64,000 nucleotides of DNA from Perca fluviatilis (lineage: Eukaryota > Chordata > Actinopteri > Perciformes > Percidae), in NCBI RefSeq assembly GCF_010015445.1, contig NC_053123.1, forward strand, positions 1,889,579 through 1,953,578, written 5' to 3'. Each line of letters opens with the position of its first letter. Position 1 is the first letter of the stretch. The notes under the pieces were generated by a model that was given only the letters and a program-made list of their open reading frames with translations, searched no databases and was not told the origin of the DNA. A program made the translations under genes and the position numbers. Below are positions 33,778-44,276 of the stretch, piece by piece.

Positions 33778-33904
33778 GAAGGTTGCAGCTGGTGTTGATT
33801 GGAGGCCTGTCCTGTCAAGAGAAAAATTTACTCTGTTTGCTAGTTTGGTTACTTAAACATGTGCAGTATGGTACAGTAGTTGCCCGATTAATTGAATGCA
33901 GACC
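33778..33904 (+). repeat. 125-bp direct repeat within the P-like element, copy 1
   Basis: GAAGGTTGCAGCTGGTGTTG, GATTGGAGGCC and ATTAATTGAATGCAG are shared with 34209-34336 in the same order, offset by 431 bp, with few differences. Confidence 0.85.
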
Positions 33905-34208
33905 ATTATCTTCATTTATGATGCGCTACAGAGTCAATCTCCAGTCGCGCTCCACTGCAGAGATGCGACCACCTCACAATGTTGTCCACCCTGCTGAAGT
34001 TGATCGGCTGGTTAGTAAACACCACCTGCAGCTGCTTCTTGAAATTCATCCCGTCTCATATATCCTCTGACAGCTCAACGAAGCAAGTAGTCAAGTTGGT
34101 GCTGAGCTTTTCCAAAAAGGTGGTCATTTTCAGTCCTTGGGGGAACACAGGTCTCATCTGCAACAAGTCTTGCAATGCATCAGGGCTGCAGGGTTAACCA
34201 TCAATTAG

Positions 34209-34336
34209 TGAAGGTTGCAGCTGGTGTTGATTGGAGGCCAGCCCTGTCAAGAGAAACACATGTACTCAGTTTGCTAGTTTGGTTACCTACACATGTGCAG
34301 TATGGTATAGTCTTTGCCTGATTAATTGAATGCAGG
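34209..34336 (+). repeat. 125-bp direct repeat within the P-like element, copy 2
   Basis: Second copy of the block at 33778-33904, with small differences such as CCAGCCCTGTCAAGAG for CCTGTCCTGTCAAGAG. The tandem arrangement probably arose by duplication of about 430 bp followed by divergence. Confidence 0.85.
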
Positions 34337-35149
34337 TTAACAGTTGCTGTTTGTACAATAGTAAAGTTCGTGTTCAAGTAACTCACCTCTGTTGTGTCTC
34401 CTCTCCAGAGCGTTCAGGCTAAAAGAGTCCCCAACCTATCGAGCCCCATTTTAAAGGTTCCGGGAGATGCCATGTTTCATGTAGCGAAGGGGTGTTGGAG
34501 TACTTTAATTGACTGTACTTGCTGAACTAACTATGTTTGATTGTATAAGGTAACATAATGCAAGTAAATTGAGATAACAGTAGAGTAGTAGAAATGTATT
34601 TGATGTGGTTGTATTTTGTATAATTGTTCAAATGAAGTACATTCCAGACTTAAATTGTACTATGGTAGGGTCGAAATAAGGTCAGTGGTAGGCTATAAAA
34701 GGCTGCCATTTTCCATCTAGTGCTGCTGCTGTCTGGACCACATGCTGCCTATGATGTTCAGTTTGCTGGGTGCAATCATGGTGTCCATGTTTGTGTTAAT
34801 TGTTGGTGAAATAAAAACCTGTTGATCTGCACCATACCTCTGCCTCAGGCCTCCTGCTGTAATTATTCAACTGCTATGCGGCCATTCTAACAATGACCTT
34901 TGCAGCAAAAAAAACCCGTGTGAAAATCAGTTTGGTATTCAGTGAGGTATGATTATTTAAATGCGCTGACAACTCATTGCACCTGCCAAACCAATTATAC
35001 TGAATGGAGCGGGTGACCGGTCCAAGGTGGCAGCCCTACGGCTCGTCAGCGCCAGTAGGCAGTAGCGGTCCATGCGGCGTCAACTCTATATTATGTCTCT
35101 GGGCAGAACGCTGAGCAAGGCATTTCTAGGCGACCAAAATGTTCCAGTT

Positions 35150-35852
35150 AACTTTGCTGAATTCTTTTATAAAGTACTCAAAAGCAATACTTGAGTAAAA
35201 GTGCAAGTATCTTACCAGAAAAATGACTTTGGTAGAAGTTAAAGTCTCCTTTTAGAATATTACTTGAGTAAAAGTCTTAAAGTATCTGATATTAACAGTA
35301 CTTAAGTATCCATAGCAATTTTCTGATATTAAATGTACTTAAGTATTAGAAGTAAAAGTAAAAAAAAACTTTATGAACTTTATGGCCAAAGGTGTGTAAC
35401 ATTATCTTCATCACCACTTTCGTCGGGATGGTCATCGTCTGTTACCATGGCGGCAGAGCCTGCACCAGGTGCTTCCATGACACTATCAGTCATTATGCTT
35501 CCTCCTCTTCTTTAGTTTTTGCCTGTTTTTTATTTTTTTTGCCGCTTGGCCACAAACCGGCATCACATCACCAACTGGAATGGAGCGTGCACTATCTTGG
35601 CAATTTAGGAGCAATTATTCGCCAAACTTTCTTTTTTTCAGTGTAATAAATTTCTTCTGATTTTATTTTGTAGTAACGACTAACTAAGATGCTTAGGGGA
35701 AATGTAGTGGAGTAAAAGTATACATTTTATTTAGGAAATGTAGTGGAGTAAAAGTTTCCAGAAATATAAATAACGAAGTAAAGTACAGATACGTAAAAAT
35801 TCTACTTAAGTACAGTAGTGAAGTATTTGTACTTTGTTACATTACAACACTG
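35150..35852. mobile_element. hAT MITE (AAGTAAAAGTA-rich family), longer variant
   Basis: The right end, read on the minus strand, is CAGTGTTGTAATGTAACAAA. Both sub-termini carry AAGTACTTAAGTA/GAGTAAAAGT words. The left terminus is eroded. 35380-35640 is unrelated internal sequence with a small frame (MAAEPAPGASMTLSV-like) of no known function. Related to 12925-13453. Confidence 0.65.
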
Positions 35853-35915
35853 CTAAAAACAAGTTCACGATTATTTTAATGTCCAAAGTGCCATGGTTAG
35901 CATGGCTAAGCCTCT

Positions 35916-36225
35916 GTCCTGATTGACAGGTCGTCGTGTAGCCACGCCCCTAAAGCATCCCCTGCTTCATCGTCTATTTTAAAATAAATTGGACCATCAT
36001 TTACAAAATGAACTTCATGCTGTATTGAAGAAGACTTGAAACTAGCGATTGAGACCATAAACTCATTATAAAAATGTATATTGAGGTAATAAATCAAGTG
36101 ATAAGTAGGGTCATTTTCAAAACCTAACCCTAACCCATAGACTTTTTTAGAAACAGACTTTGTTGTTCAACCAGTGCAGTCGCCCCCTGCTGGAAATTAG
36201 ATAAAATGCAGGTTTAAGTCACCCT
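35916..36225. repeat. GACTTGAAACTAGCGATTGA dispersed repeat
   Basis: GACTTGAAACTAGCGATTGA, GAGGTAATAAATCAAGTGA, CCATAGACTTTTTTAGAAAC and GTCGCCCCCTGCTGGAAATT make up a widely scattered teleost repeat. Only one copy is present here, so the identification rests on recollection. No TIR was resolved. Confidence 0.55.
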
Positions 36226-36229
36226 GCAT

Positions 36230-37150
36230 TGGCTTCACTTTTCTGCTGCTTGTCTGTGAGTAGGACACAAAAAGCGAAGAGAGAAAAGACGGTAGAGTAA
36301 GTAAGAGAAATTCCAGAAAAAAAAAGATGTAAGTACTGTATAAAACATCTAACAGGAGGCAGTTCAGAGACACCAGTCCGTAACGAATCAATTAAGAATG
36401 ATAAGTAACTTCTCACTCAAGCAGCATTTTCAATTTTCAGACTCTTTTTTAAAAATAATAAAGTCTGTTCCCTGGCTGAGTTATTTCCACACAGAGCAGG
36501 TTGGGACCATCCTCCCACTCTGCTCTACTGTGACTATCGTGATGAAGCTCGGTGGAGGGCGGGGGGCTCCACAGAATTGGAGTCTGGGTTAGGTGAAAAA
36601 GACTTCTTCTGAGTGAGGTCAAGAAAAAACCTCAGAGCCATTTTTCTTCCTTTAACAATACCCCCCCACCCCTGCCCTGTCTCTATTCCACCTGCTGCTA
36701 CTTTCACTTGTTATTCTTCTCTTTCTCTGACCCTCTCTTCTTCGTGTTTTCTCATTTTCTATAAAGTGTATTGGTGCTTTACTCTCAGCAGGGAGTTTTC
36801 ATATTGAGGCTGTGAAACAGCTTGCTGTTAGTCAGCTGTGTGGTAGCCTCCTTAAAAAATGTAATCATTGTTTTAAAAGATTTTGCTAAATTCTCTGATG
36901 GCTGAGGAACTTTTTTTTCTATCTTATTTTTATTTTTTCTTTCTGTTTTCTTTTCTTCATATTTCTTTATTCTCCTATTCATTTTCTCATTTACTACCAT
37001 ACCCATTTTTTTTTTTTTTTCATTTTTTTTTTTTTTTTTCTCATCCTTTTTTCTTGTTTTTTATTTTTTTTATACATTTTTTAACCCTTTTTTTTATCAA
37101 ACCTCCACTTTTCTTTCTTCTGTCTCCCACTTTTTGCTGACTTTTTTGGG
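36230..37150. other. No gene; T-rich low-complexity block
   Basis: 36906-37130 is a T-rich, pyrimidine-rich block (repeated TTTTTTTTCTT and TTTATT) that makes spurious Phe-rich frames. The rest shows no recognisable feature. Confidence 0.6.
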
Positions 37151-37159
37151 GCTTTATGT

Positions 37160-37713
37160 AGCCTGGCTCTGCCCTCCTACGTACTTCCGCTCAATTTTCA
37201 TTTTCCTTCAGTACTACGTCTGGGTGTGCGGTATATTCTTGGGTTTTCTCTGGCCAAATATTTGTAGTCCAGTCAGCGATCAGAGGGAGTGGCTGAGAAT
37301 GATGACGTTGAGGACGTGCGCTAGTTTGAGTTATAGTTCCGTAATGGCGGCGGAGAAAGATGCGAGCGAAGCCATTCGGTCCGTTGTGGCAACGCTGCTG
37401 AATATCCAGAAGTTAAAGCCCGAGCAAGAACAGTCTTTGCTGAGTTGTGTTGGGGGCCATGATGTCGTGGCCCTCCCCTCCACGGGATTCAGGAACAGTT
37501 TGATTTTCCAGCTTGCTCCATTAGTGGTGAAGGAGTTGGCTAAGGCTAACGCTAGCGATGCTAAGCTGATGTCACGACCAGCTCTGGGCAGATCCAATAG
37601 TTTTAAACTTCAACAGAATACCCACCTTCAAGGAAGTTAACACTTGTCAATGGAGAGTGGCCAGACTCTCTGGACAAATGAAATGGACCAGAGTCTGGTA
37701 GGATCAGGCTAGA
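37160..37713 (+). mobile_element. Short mobile element carrying a helicase 5' exon
   Basis: The left end AGCCTGGCTCTGCCCTCCTA resembles the right end read on the minus strand, AGCCTGATCCTACCAGACTC. Flanking ctttatgt at 37152-37159 and 37714-37721 is a perfect 8-bp TSD. The TIR is imperfect and may be offset by 2-3 bases. The interior holds a helicase-like pseudogene. It is probably an internally deleted derivative of a larger helicase-encoding transposon. Confidence 0.65.
37344..37580 (+). pseudogene. RecQ-like (SF2) helicase N-terminal fragment
   Basis: From ATG at 37344 the frame reads MAAEKDASEAIRSVVATLLN, then LKPEQEQSLLSCVGGHDVVA, then LPSTGFRNSLIFQLAPLVVK. The layout (a Q-motif-like LKPEQ, then a DV-ALLPTGxGKSLIFQ block) is that of RecQ-type superfamily-2 DNA helicases, which unwind DNA using ATP. 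The Walker A lysine is lost: TGFGKS-type has become TGFRNS, so ATP binding should fail. After about residue 75 the helicase core is absent and the frame runs into the element's right end, stopping at 37640. Which transposon family it came from is not recognised. Confidence 0.65.
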
Positions 37714-37734
37714 CTTTATGTGGACCAAACGCCA

Positions 37735-38110
37735 GGGCTGGACTGGGATTGGCCCTGGCATTTTTGGCCCAGGTGGCCCACACCCACCGTGATTGGTCAG
37801 ACCCATTCCCTGCAGACAGTCCTCTTAAAATATGTGTGCATTCTATGATATGAGTTGCTTAGTGTTCAGTGTTCATTTGATCGTTTTGGATCCTTCAAGA
37901 CGGATCTCAAGACTTATCTGTTGATCTTATACTTAAATAATTAATTAATTCTTAGAGTTATGATTTGTATATTTATGGTATATTTATTATTTTTTATTAT
38001 TGATATTTGATATTGTATTGCCATTATTGTTATTATTACTGTTTTGCTTAATATTGGCTTAGCAACTTTAAGTGTCAAGTGTCTGCTAAATACAATAACC
38101 ATAACTATAA
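37735..38110 (+). repeat. Element scraps: CAGGGCTGGACTGG end and LINE-like tail
   Basis: CAGGGCTGGACTGGGATTGG at 37732 looks like a hAT-type terminus without its partner. 37875-38100 has TTCAAGACGGATCTCAAGAC, then an AT-rich tail and AAGTGTCAAGTGTCTGCTAA, as in L2-like LINE ends. Both are fragments. Confidence 0.4.
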
Positions 38111-38381
38111 CCCTTCCCAAAAGCTACAGTAAAGCTGAGAGTAGTACAGTATACGTCCTGGAAAAGAGCACCAATACAAGAGAAGCTAATTAAGCCATTC
38201 AAGGAACACTGATGCTTGTATCAACACTGATTTTATAGATCACACAGACTTTTCAGCTAGCCAACAGGCTAACCGCTAGCATTTTCAATGTAAGCTTAAA
38301 CAGTTAGGTTACCTGACAGCCACTAACTTTAATGTTACAGCCAAACTGCTTGTTATCGTTACAATGTGACACGCACGCACG

Positions 38382-38416
<35 letters not shown>

Positions 38417-39355
38417 CCTCCCTCTCTTCCTGAGAGTCCCTGTTAATTTGGACTGCCACAGTTTATCTAAATTTTTCAACATGTTATTTTCTGATTCTAT
38501 GGCTTCTATCTCTTCTCCTGAAACTTTCTTTTCCCTGTATTATATTATCATATCATCTATTGGCCTGTATATTTGAACATTCTATCTCTTGCACTGCCTG
38601 TTCAGTATTTATTCCCCTCCATTCATTCTTATCCTCCATTCTGTCATACCTTCTCTGGCTGTCTGGCCTGTCCTTTTGCCTTTTTTCCCCCCATATTGCC
38701 ATTTTCACTACAACCTTCTTTGTCAGCCCTGCTTTCTGCTTCATATGTCACTACCTATTCAGCCATCTATCTATTCTATCCTGTTCCCCTCCTTTCTGCT
38801 TCTCTCTTCTTTGTGCTTCACTTGTCCCGGCTTTGCCGGTTTTTCCATCTCTGTTTCTACAATTTGACAATTCTGCAGAATAAGAAAGATGCCACCTCTA
38901 TGGAATGCCATTTTACTCAATATTAAATGAATGAATAAATAAATAAATATGCCTATGGAAAAAAAATCCTGAAATAAATGAATGGGGCAATACATACTGT
39001 ATATACATAAATGTAAATAGAAATGAGTCAATATACTGTAGTTCAATAAAAAAAGAAATCAACTTGTATTTAATTCATATATATGTCACATGTCCCTTTA
39101 TTTCCATATATTGTATTCAAATGAAGGGGCATAGCTTTCTTATTTAACTATATAAGTTTTAATTAATAATTTATCAAATACTGAATAGACATTTGATGAA
39201 AAACCGACAAAAAAAAAAGTAAATGAGGAAATGAAAACTGAGCCAACCTAAGTGTAACTGTGCCTGCATAATAACTATTTGCGACCTGGTGTCTTTCCTA
39301 TTTAATGTTGATTCCATATGTGATTCCATGTACTGTATGTATATTAGGGTATGAC
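38111..39355. other. Unique DNA with CA repeat
   Basis: (CA)n with GCAC start at 38371-38415; pyrimidine-rich sequence at 38560-38880 creates overlapping spurious frames; TGAATGAATAAATAAATAAA at about 38927-38948. No gene. Confidence 0.6.
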
Positions 39356-39359
39356 GGTT

Positions 39360-39490
39360 GCTACAAACAAAGTTTGATGTTGCCAAAAGTTCGATTTGGT
39401 TCATCTGACCACACACCTTCTCACATTGTTTCCAGGTGGCTTTTGGCAAACTTTAAACGACACTTTTATGATATCTTTAAGAAATGTTCT
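39360..39490 (-). pseudogene. Tc1-like transposase scrap around the first catalytic Asp
   Basis: On the minus strand the words for KLAKSHLETM, then VWSDEPNRTFGN can be read with a stop between them. VWSDE is the block around the first catalytic aspartate of Tc1/mariner DDE transposases. About 130 bp survive, with no TIRs. It differs from the element at 59709. Confidence 0.55.
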
Positions 39491-39499
39491 TCACTCCAT

Positions 39500-40623
39500 A
39501 ACATTTAAACACCCCTATGTATCTCCAGTCATCCAGAGCATGCTTGTGCATCTCTGATCGCTTCTGAATTTCATTACAATTTTGACAATCACACATCCGC
39601 CAGCAAAAAATAACTAACGCTTTAAGTCACTGGGAATAATTTTGCATTTATTTGTTAAAATACCTGAATTTACAATTGGATTGTGACTACAAAATACAGT
39701 AACTATTGGGAATGTGGCAAAACGTCGAACGTTAGGGGAATACTAAGGCACTGTACATCATTGAGGGTCTGTCTCTTCAGTACCTTAAATGGAACAAAAG
39801 CACATTATTCCCTGCTTGCCCAGTGCTGATGTTAGTTCTGTTTTTCTATTTAGGTATTAATTTATATCATGACTAATATGTGTATTTTGTTAGGGTATTT
39901 ATAGTATGGATAATGTGTATGTGTATGTGTATCTGTGAGTGACATGTGTGGGTGTCAGGTTTATGCATATAGTTTATATTGTATTTTAATGCTGCAAACT
40001 GGATTGCGCCAACTACGTTTCTTTGTGTGAAAATATGCAATGACAATAAAGATCTATCTACCTGGTCTTCAATATTTTCTTCATGCTGGAGATGGATAAA
40101 GGACGACGAAAACCTCCCCAAATCTTGCTGACACGGTAGATCAACACTGACACTCCTCTCCACAAACATACAAAAAAATATATTGGAAACTTCTAAGGAA
40201 AATGTGTGGTGCAGGTTATATATTAAATCAGAGTCAGCTGTATAACACATTTTTAAAATGCTTTACTAATGAAGGCTTACTGCAGCATACATTAGTCTAT
40301 ATTATGTGGGAAAGAAAATAATATATAATGGATTGCTTTTTCCCCGGTCTTTAGTCCCATTTAAAACTCTAAACTCTAAACGATAGCCTCAGTTATGCTC
40401 AACATAACATCGTCCTCTCCCAGATAATGCAACTATCATACAGCTGTGAAACATGTAATGCCTTATATTTCACATTTGAAATATCTCAGTCACATATGCC
40501 TACATTATGTTAAAAAAAACAGATTGGCCAATTATGTGCAATAATGGGCATGGAAATTGTTGTTCTGCATGAAATTTGCTCTCACATCGGGGCAAGAAAA
40601 CATTCATGTTCTGTGGCATTTGT
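39500..40623. other. Unique DNA with short LINE-type tail
   Basis: GCAATGACAATAAAGATCTA at about 40038 resembles a LINE 3' end. Otherwise no gene or element was recognised. Confidence 0.5.
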
Positions 40624-40785
40624 GTGGCTGTTTCGGTTTTGGATAGGCAACAGCAGAGAGGTGACAGTAAAGGAAGGGGGGGAGAAATTGGGAATGACAC
40701 GTAACAAACCATATGGGTGCAGACAGGGGACATTTCATTTCACGGCTGGTACCTTAAACACTGGGCCAACAGGGCAGCCCTGGCT
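40624..40785 (-). mobile_element. Diverged tRNA-derived SINE, copy 5
   Basis: GGGAATGACACGTAACAAAC, a purine-rich AAAGGAAGGGGGGAGA and GCCAACAGGGCAGCC match the SINE order on the minus strand, but box A and box B are badly worn. Probably an old copy. Confidence 0.45.
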
Positions 40786-40789
40786 GGTA

Positions 40790-41275
40790 CCAGTACCAAG
40801 TTTCTTTCTGTTTTTTTGGATCCTGTTTACTTTCAGCATGAGCTAGAATCTATTCCTCCAGGTGTCCTGCAGTCTATTTTGTGACAATACTATTTACACA
40901 TTACCCAAACATTACACAATCACTTCGCAAAATCCAACTCATACACATACAAAATTACAACTGACGCAATTAATCTAATTCAAAGAAAAACAGCCACTCT
41001 TTCTTTAAAATGGTTGTCAGGTTTCTATGAAGTTCTATGTCCGATGGTTAAACTAAAACACATTACCTACATTTTATGCAGTGTTGACATGGAAACCTGT
41101 TTCCATATGGATGTACAATATTGATGTTGAGCTACATATCCAAGCTGAGCCTCCGGGGGGGTCAAAGACAAGATGTTTGCCTGTGTGATGCATCTACACT
41201 GATGCCAAGCATCGGTGTTACCTCCCTATCAAATGGTAATCCAGCTAAAGGTCAGAGACTCTTCACCCAGTGCTG
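40790..41275. other. No gene seen
   Basis: AT-rich unique sequence leading into the GT array; nothing recognised. Confidence 0.5.
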
Positions 41276-41279
41276 CACA

Positions 41280-41296
41280 CTGTGTGTGTGCGCGCA

Positions 41297-41327
<31 letters not shown>

Positions 41328-41555
41328 GAGTGTGTGTGCGTGAGTGAGTGTGTGCACGCACGTGTGTGTGTGCGTGGGTGTGTGCACGTGTGTGTGTGCG
41401 TGGGTGTGTGTGTGGGTGTGGGTGTGCACGTGTGTGTGCGTGCGTGTGTGTGTGCGCGTGTGTGTGTGCATGTGTGTGCCTGTGTGTGAGTGTGTGTGTG
41501 TGTGCGTGTGTGTGTGTGCGCGCGCATGTGTGTGTGTGTGTGTGTGTGTGTGTTG
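41280..41555. repeat. Long GT/CA microsatellite
   Basis: About 275 bp of (GT)n with scattered GC, GA and GG interruptions. It opens Cys/Val- or His/Thr-repeat frames on both strands that are artefacts. (GT)n arrays of this size can adopt Z-DNA. Confidence 0.98.
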
Positions 41556-41639
41556 AGAGAGAGCATGCACCAGTACATTTACAGCATGTAGTGTGTAGCT
41601 GTTAAAGAGATACCAGTCCATATCCATGACTTTTCATTT

Positions 41640-41965
41640 CGGAAATTCCGCCGGATGTCCCTCATTTTCGGCCCGTTATGTCCGTCCCCTTCCTCTGTCT
41701 TTGTGTTGGCGTTCTAACCTCCGGTGGATTTGTGAGGACTATGGTTAACTGCTCCTCAGATCTCTGCAGGGTAAATCCAGACAGCTAGCTAGACTATCTG
41801 TCCAATCTGAGTTTTCTGTTGCACGACTAAAACTACTTTTGAACGTACACGTGTTCCACCAAAACAAGTTCCTTCCAGAGGCTATTTTGCAGAAGCACCG
41901 TGGCTCCAACCGGCCCTTAGCACCACCCAATCCAATTCCCATCCCGGAATGCTGTGTATATGCAG
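41640..41965 (-). mobile_element. Palindrome-ended repeat family, copy
   Basis: TCTGTCTTTGTGTTGGCGTT, CTAACCTCCGGTGGATTTGT, TCTCTGCAGGGTAAATCCAG and GAACGTACACGTGTTCCACC match 57056-57430 in reverse. Here the hairpin end is absent: the copy stops near CCCATCCCGGAATGCTGTG. Confidence 0.75.
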
Positions 41966-41969
41966 CATG

Positions 41970-43106
41970 TGCCCCGTGTGTTATTTTGTGATCAAGGATA
42001 AGCGAGAGAGGGATCCTGGACACAGAGACCTCACTATGTCAGCCCACTGTGTACCGAGCCAGCTCCCAGAAGCTCCTACTGCCCTCCAAGCTTCTCTCTC
42101 TCCTTTACCTCCCTCTGCTCAACTGCAACCTTCAAAGTCCAACTTCACACAGGCATGACGCACGTCAGTCCGGCTCGCCTCCCCCACCCACCCCCAGCCA
42201 TAAATAATTAGCCCAAGGTCAGGGTTTAAAGAGTTTAATCATCCAATTTACTTGGACTCTGAAAACGGGGCAAGAGCAAACAGCCTGATTAGCCTCGAGC
42301 ATGAGTGGAATGTTCCCTCTCTTCCCATAATCCAGCGGGGCTATGAAACGTGCCTCTCCTGATCAGTGACAACTGAGTGACAGCTGGCTGCGTACACCAT
42401 ACAGTACATACACATGAACATGCACGCGCTCCTTTCACAAAGGCACACTCTCTTACACAGACGTTTGTAAAGCTCCAGGCAACCTTTAGACTACAGAATC
42501 AGGGTTTCAGGCACGTTTGGCCTCAAAACGAGGGCAGATGTGATGTGTAATTTTCCCTCATCAGATTTCCACACTGGCCTCCGCCAACAAGGAGTAATTT
42601 GTTGCACCCTCCTTTGCCGTTTACCACAAAGAGGAAACGTCAACTTGGCCCATCAAATTGAATCCCATCAAATCAAACCGACTTCCAGCCGGGCATTTCT
42701 AACTCCTAGTGTCCCGTCTCAGCTCGCCCTCCACCCCCTCTCCTCCCCATCGACAGGGCAATCACTTGTGCAAACCCGCTTAAGGTAATTGAATGTTTTC
42801 CTTTGACATTCATCCATGTCATTCCTCAACTGCCGACAGGAAACGTGCCTCTTCTCCCATCATGCGCACTGTCAAAAAACGGCTCGGTTTGATGAAGAGT
42901 GCTGATTATGGGCATAGTAAAAATTACCTCTTGATCCGTCGGGGATTTATGAGATTGTGGTAATGATTCTATCAATAACGTGATCCCAACATTTCCTCGC
43001 AGAGACTGTTAAATGTGGCCAATATCGTCAAGTATTTTACGAGAAAAAGGGGGAGCCTCCACCAAAGGCGGGGAGGAGGGCGTCTTACAGCTCCGAGCAA
43101 AGGTTC
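41970..43106. other. Apparently single-copy DNA
   Basis: No gene or element recognised. 42480-43010 is less AT-rich, lacks internal repeats and has several ATTTCC/ATTTGC and GGCCCATCAAATTG words. It could be regulatory but cannot be shown so here. Confidence 0.5.
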
Positions 43107-43114
43107 TGTTAGAA

Positions 43115-43592
43115 CACGTGTCAAACTCAAGGCCCGCGGGCCAAATCCGGCCCCTCGCTGATTCTGATCCGGCACGCGTATAAATTTAGGTTCACAATAA
43201 GTTTTGGCCAACCTAGTTTATGTCACCTTTTCCAATATTTTTGGCGCTTTTTTCAACGCTTTAGGCGTTTTTTTCCCCACATTTTTTAAGCTTATTTGAA
43301 TGTTTTTGCCACTTTTTTCCAACATTTTTGGTGCCTTTTCCTTTTTAGACAATTTTGACACTTCTTTTTCTGTGTTTTTGTTGCTTAAGGACCTTTTTTC
43401 CAACTTTTTTAGGCCTGTATGAGGGCCCAACTGTAAGTGAGAAAGCTATATTAGACATGCAGTAATACAGTCGACATATTTTACTTTTTCCTCTTAAATA
43501 AAAGCAAGCCGATAAACTCTGCATGTCTGGCCCCCAGATGTGATTCTCATCTTCCAGTGTGGCCCTTAGTGAAACTGAGTTTGACATCCTTG
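43115..43592. mobile_element. hAT MITE (GTGTCAAACTCAAGGCCC family)
   Basis: It starts CACGTGTCAAACTCAAGGCC and ends CTGAGTTTGACATCCTTG. A perfect 8-bp TSD, tgttagaa, is at 43107-43114 and 43593-43600. The TIR with the GGCCCGCGGGCC palindrome is a well-known hAT type of vertebrates. The interior 43220-43400 is T-rich with repeated TTTTTCCAACATTTTTGG-like units. No transposase. Confidence 0.93.
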
Positions 43593-43600
43593 TGTTAGAA

Positions 43601-44002
43601 CATGGGGAGTTGATATTGCCGACTATTTGATGCACAACTGTTATGTCAACATAAACAAGTGTTCACAAGAGAGAAAGAGAAAACGACTAGGAGGCAGAAG
43701 AACTCTTAAACTGCGTCACTGATGGATGAAAAAACATATTAATTACTAACGCTCGCCTCCGTTCTCCCACTGAATCCACTAACACATTTGCATCACTTTC
43801 AACATATAACGTTATGAGAGAGCAAATTCTTCTCCATGTTTTATAATATCTGACATGGACAAGCCCTGCATGACAGGACGTTAAGTTGTTTGCTCATGCT
43901 GCATGCAAAGAGTTGTAATGCGTCTTCATCTATTTCGCCACATAGAGCAACAGACATGAATGTAAATTCCTTCAGAGGAATCTAAAACACTTAAAACTGT
44001 GT
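43601..44002. other. No gene seen
   Basis: Unique AT-rich sequence; nothing recognised. Confidence 0.5.
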
Positions 44003-44189
44003 TTCTCATGGGGTACCTGGATAGCTCACCTGGTAGAGCGTGGGCCCCACGTGCAGAGGTTCAGTCGTTGCCGCCGTGGCTGCAGGTTCAATTCTGACCT
44101 GTGGCCCTTTGCTGCATGTTGTTGCCCCCCTCTACATGTCTAAGCTGTCCTATTGAATAAAGGTCTAAAATGCCCAAAAGATTATCTTG
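44003..44189 (+). mobile_element. tRNA-derived SINE, copy 6
   Basis: Best preserved of the plus-strand copies: GGATAGCTCACCTGGTAGAG (box A), GGTTCAATTCTGACC (box B), GCCCTTTGCTGCATGTTGTT and CTAAAATGCCCAAAAG at the end. A 10-bp TSD, aaaactgtgt, at 43993-44002 and 44190-44199 fits LINE-machinery target-primed insertion. Confidence 0.92.
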
Positions 44190-44276
44190 AAAACTGTGTC
44201 CTGTGAAGTGTTTACACTGAGATCCTATTTTCTTTGGGCCTAAGAGATGAAGATTGAGATAATAAGTGTATTCAAG

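Larger units (their letters stand above)
31303..35101 (+). mobile_element. P-element-superfamily transposon with THAP domain, decayed
   Basis: The ends are CATAGACATAATATAGAG and, from the right on the minus strand, CAGAGACATAATATAGAG. Similarity continues inwards to CTTGGACCGGTCA on the left and TGACCGGTCCAAGG on the right, giving roughly 80-bp TIRs. A perfect 8-bp TSD, ggcagaac, lies at 31295-31302 and 35102-35109. A CA start, an 8-bp TSD and an encoded THAP zinc finger together point to the P superfamily; Kolobok also uses THAP domains but targets TTAA. About 3.8 kb long, it contains a split THAP exon pair, a foldback (31618-32432), a hAT MITE (32574-32908) and a 125-bp direct repeat. No RNase-H-like catalytic domain could be read. 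Confidence 0.8.

Noticed and set aside
37134..37343. Upstream extension of the helicase-like frame to residue 1 at 37134
   Set aside because: This part is Phe/Tyr/Trp-rich translation of the T-rich block and the element's left end. The helicase similarity begins at the ATG at 37344.
41121..41627. His/Thr- and Cys/Val-repeat proteins on both strands
   Set aside because: Translation of a GT/CA microsatellite.
44003..44100. Possible tRNA gene (box A and box B readable)
   Set aside because: It is the head of a SINE: the SINE body, A-rich tail and 10-bp target duplication follow. The same holds for the heads at 5126-5277, 27467-27658 and 30937-31115.
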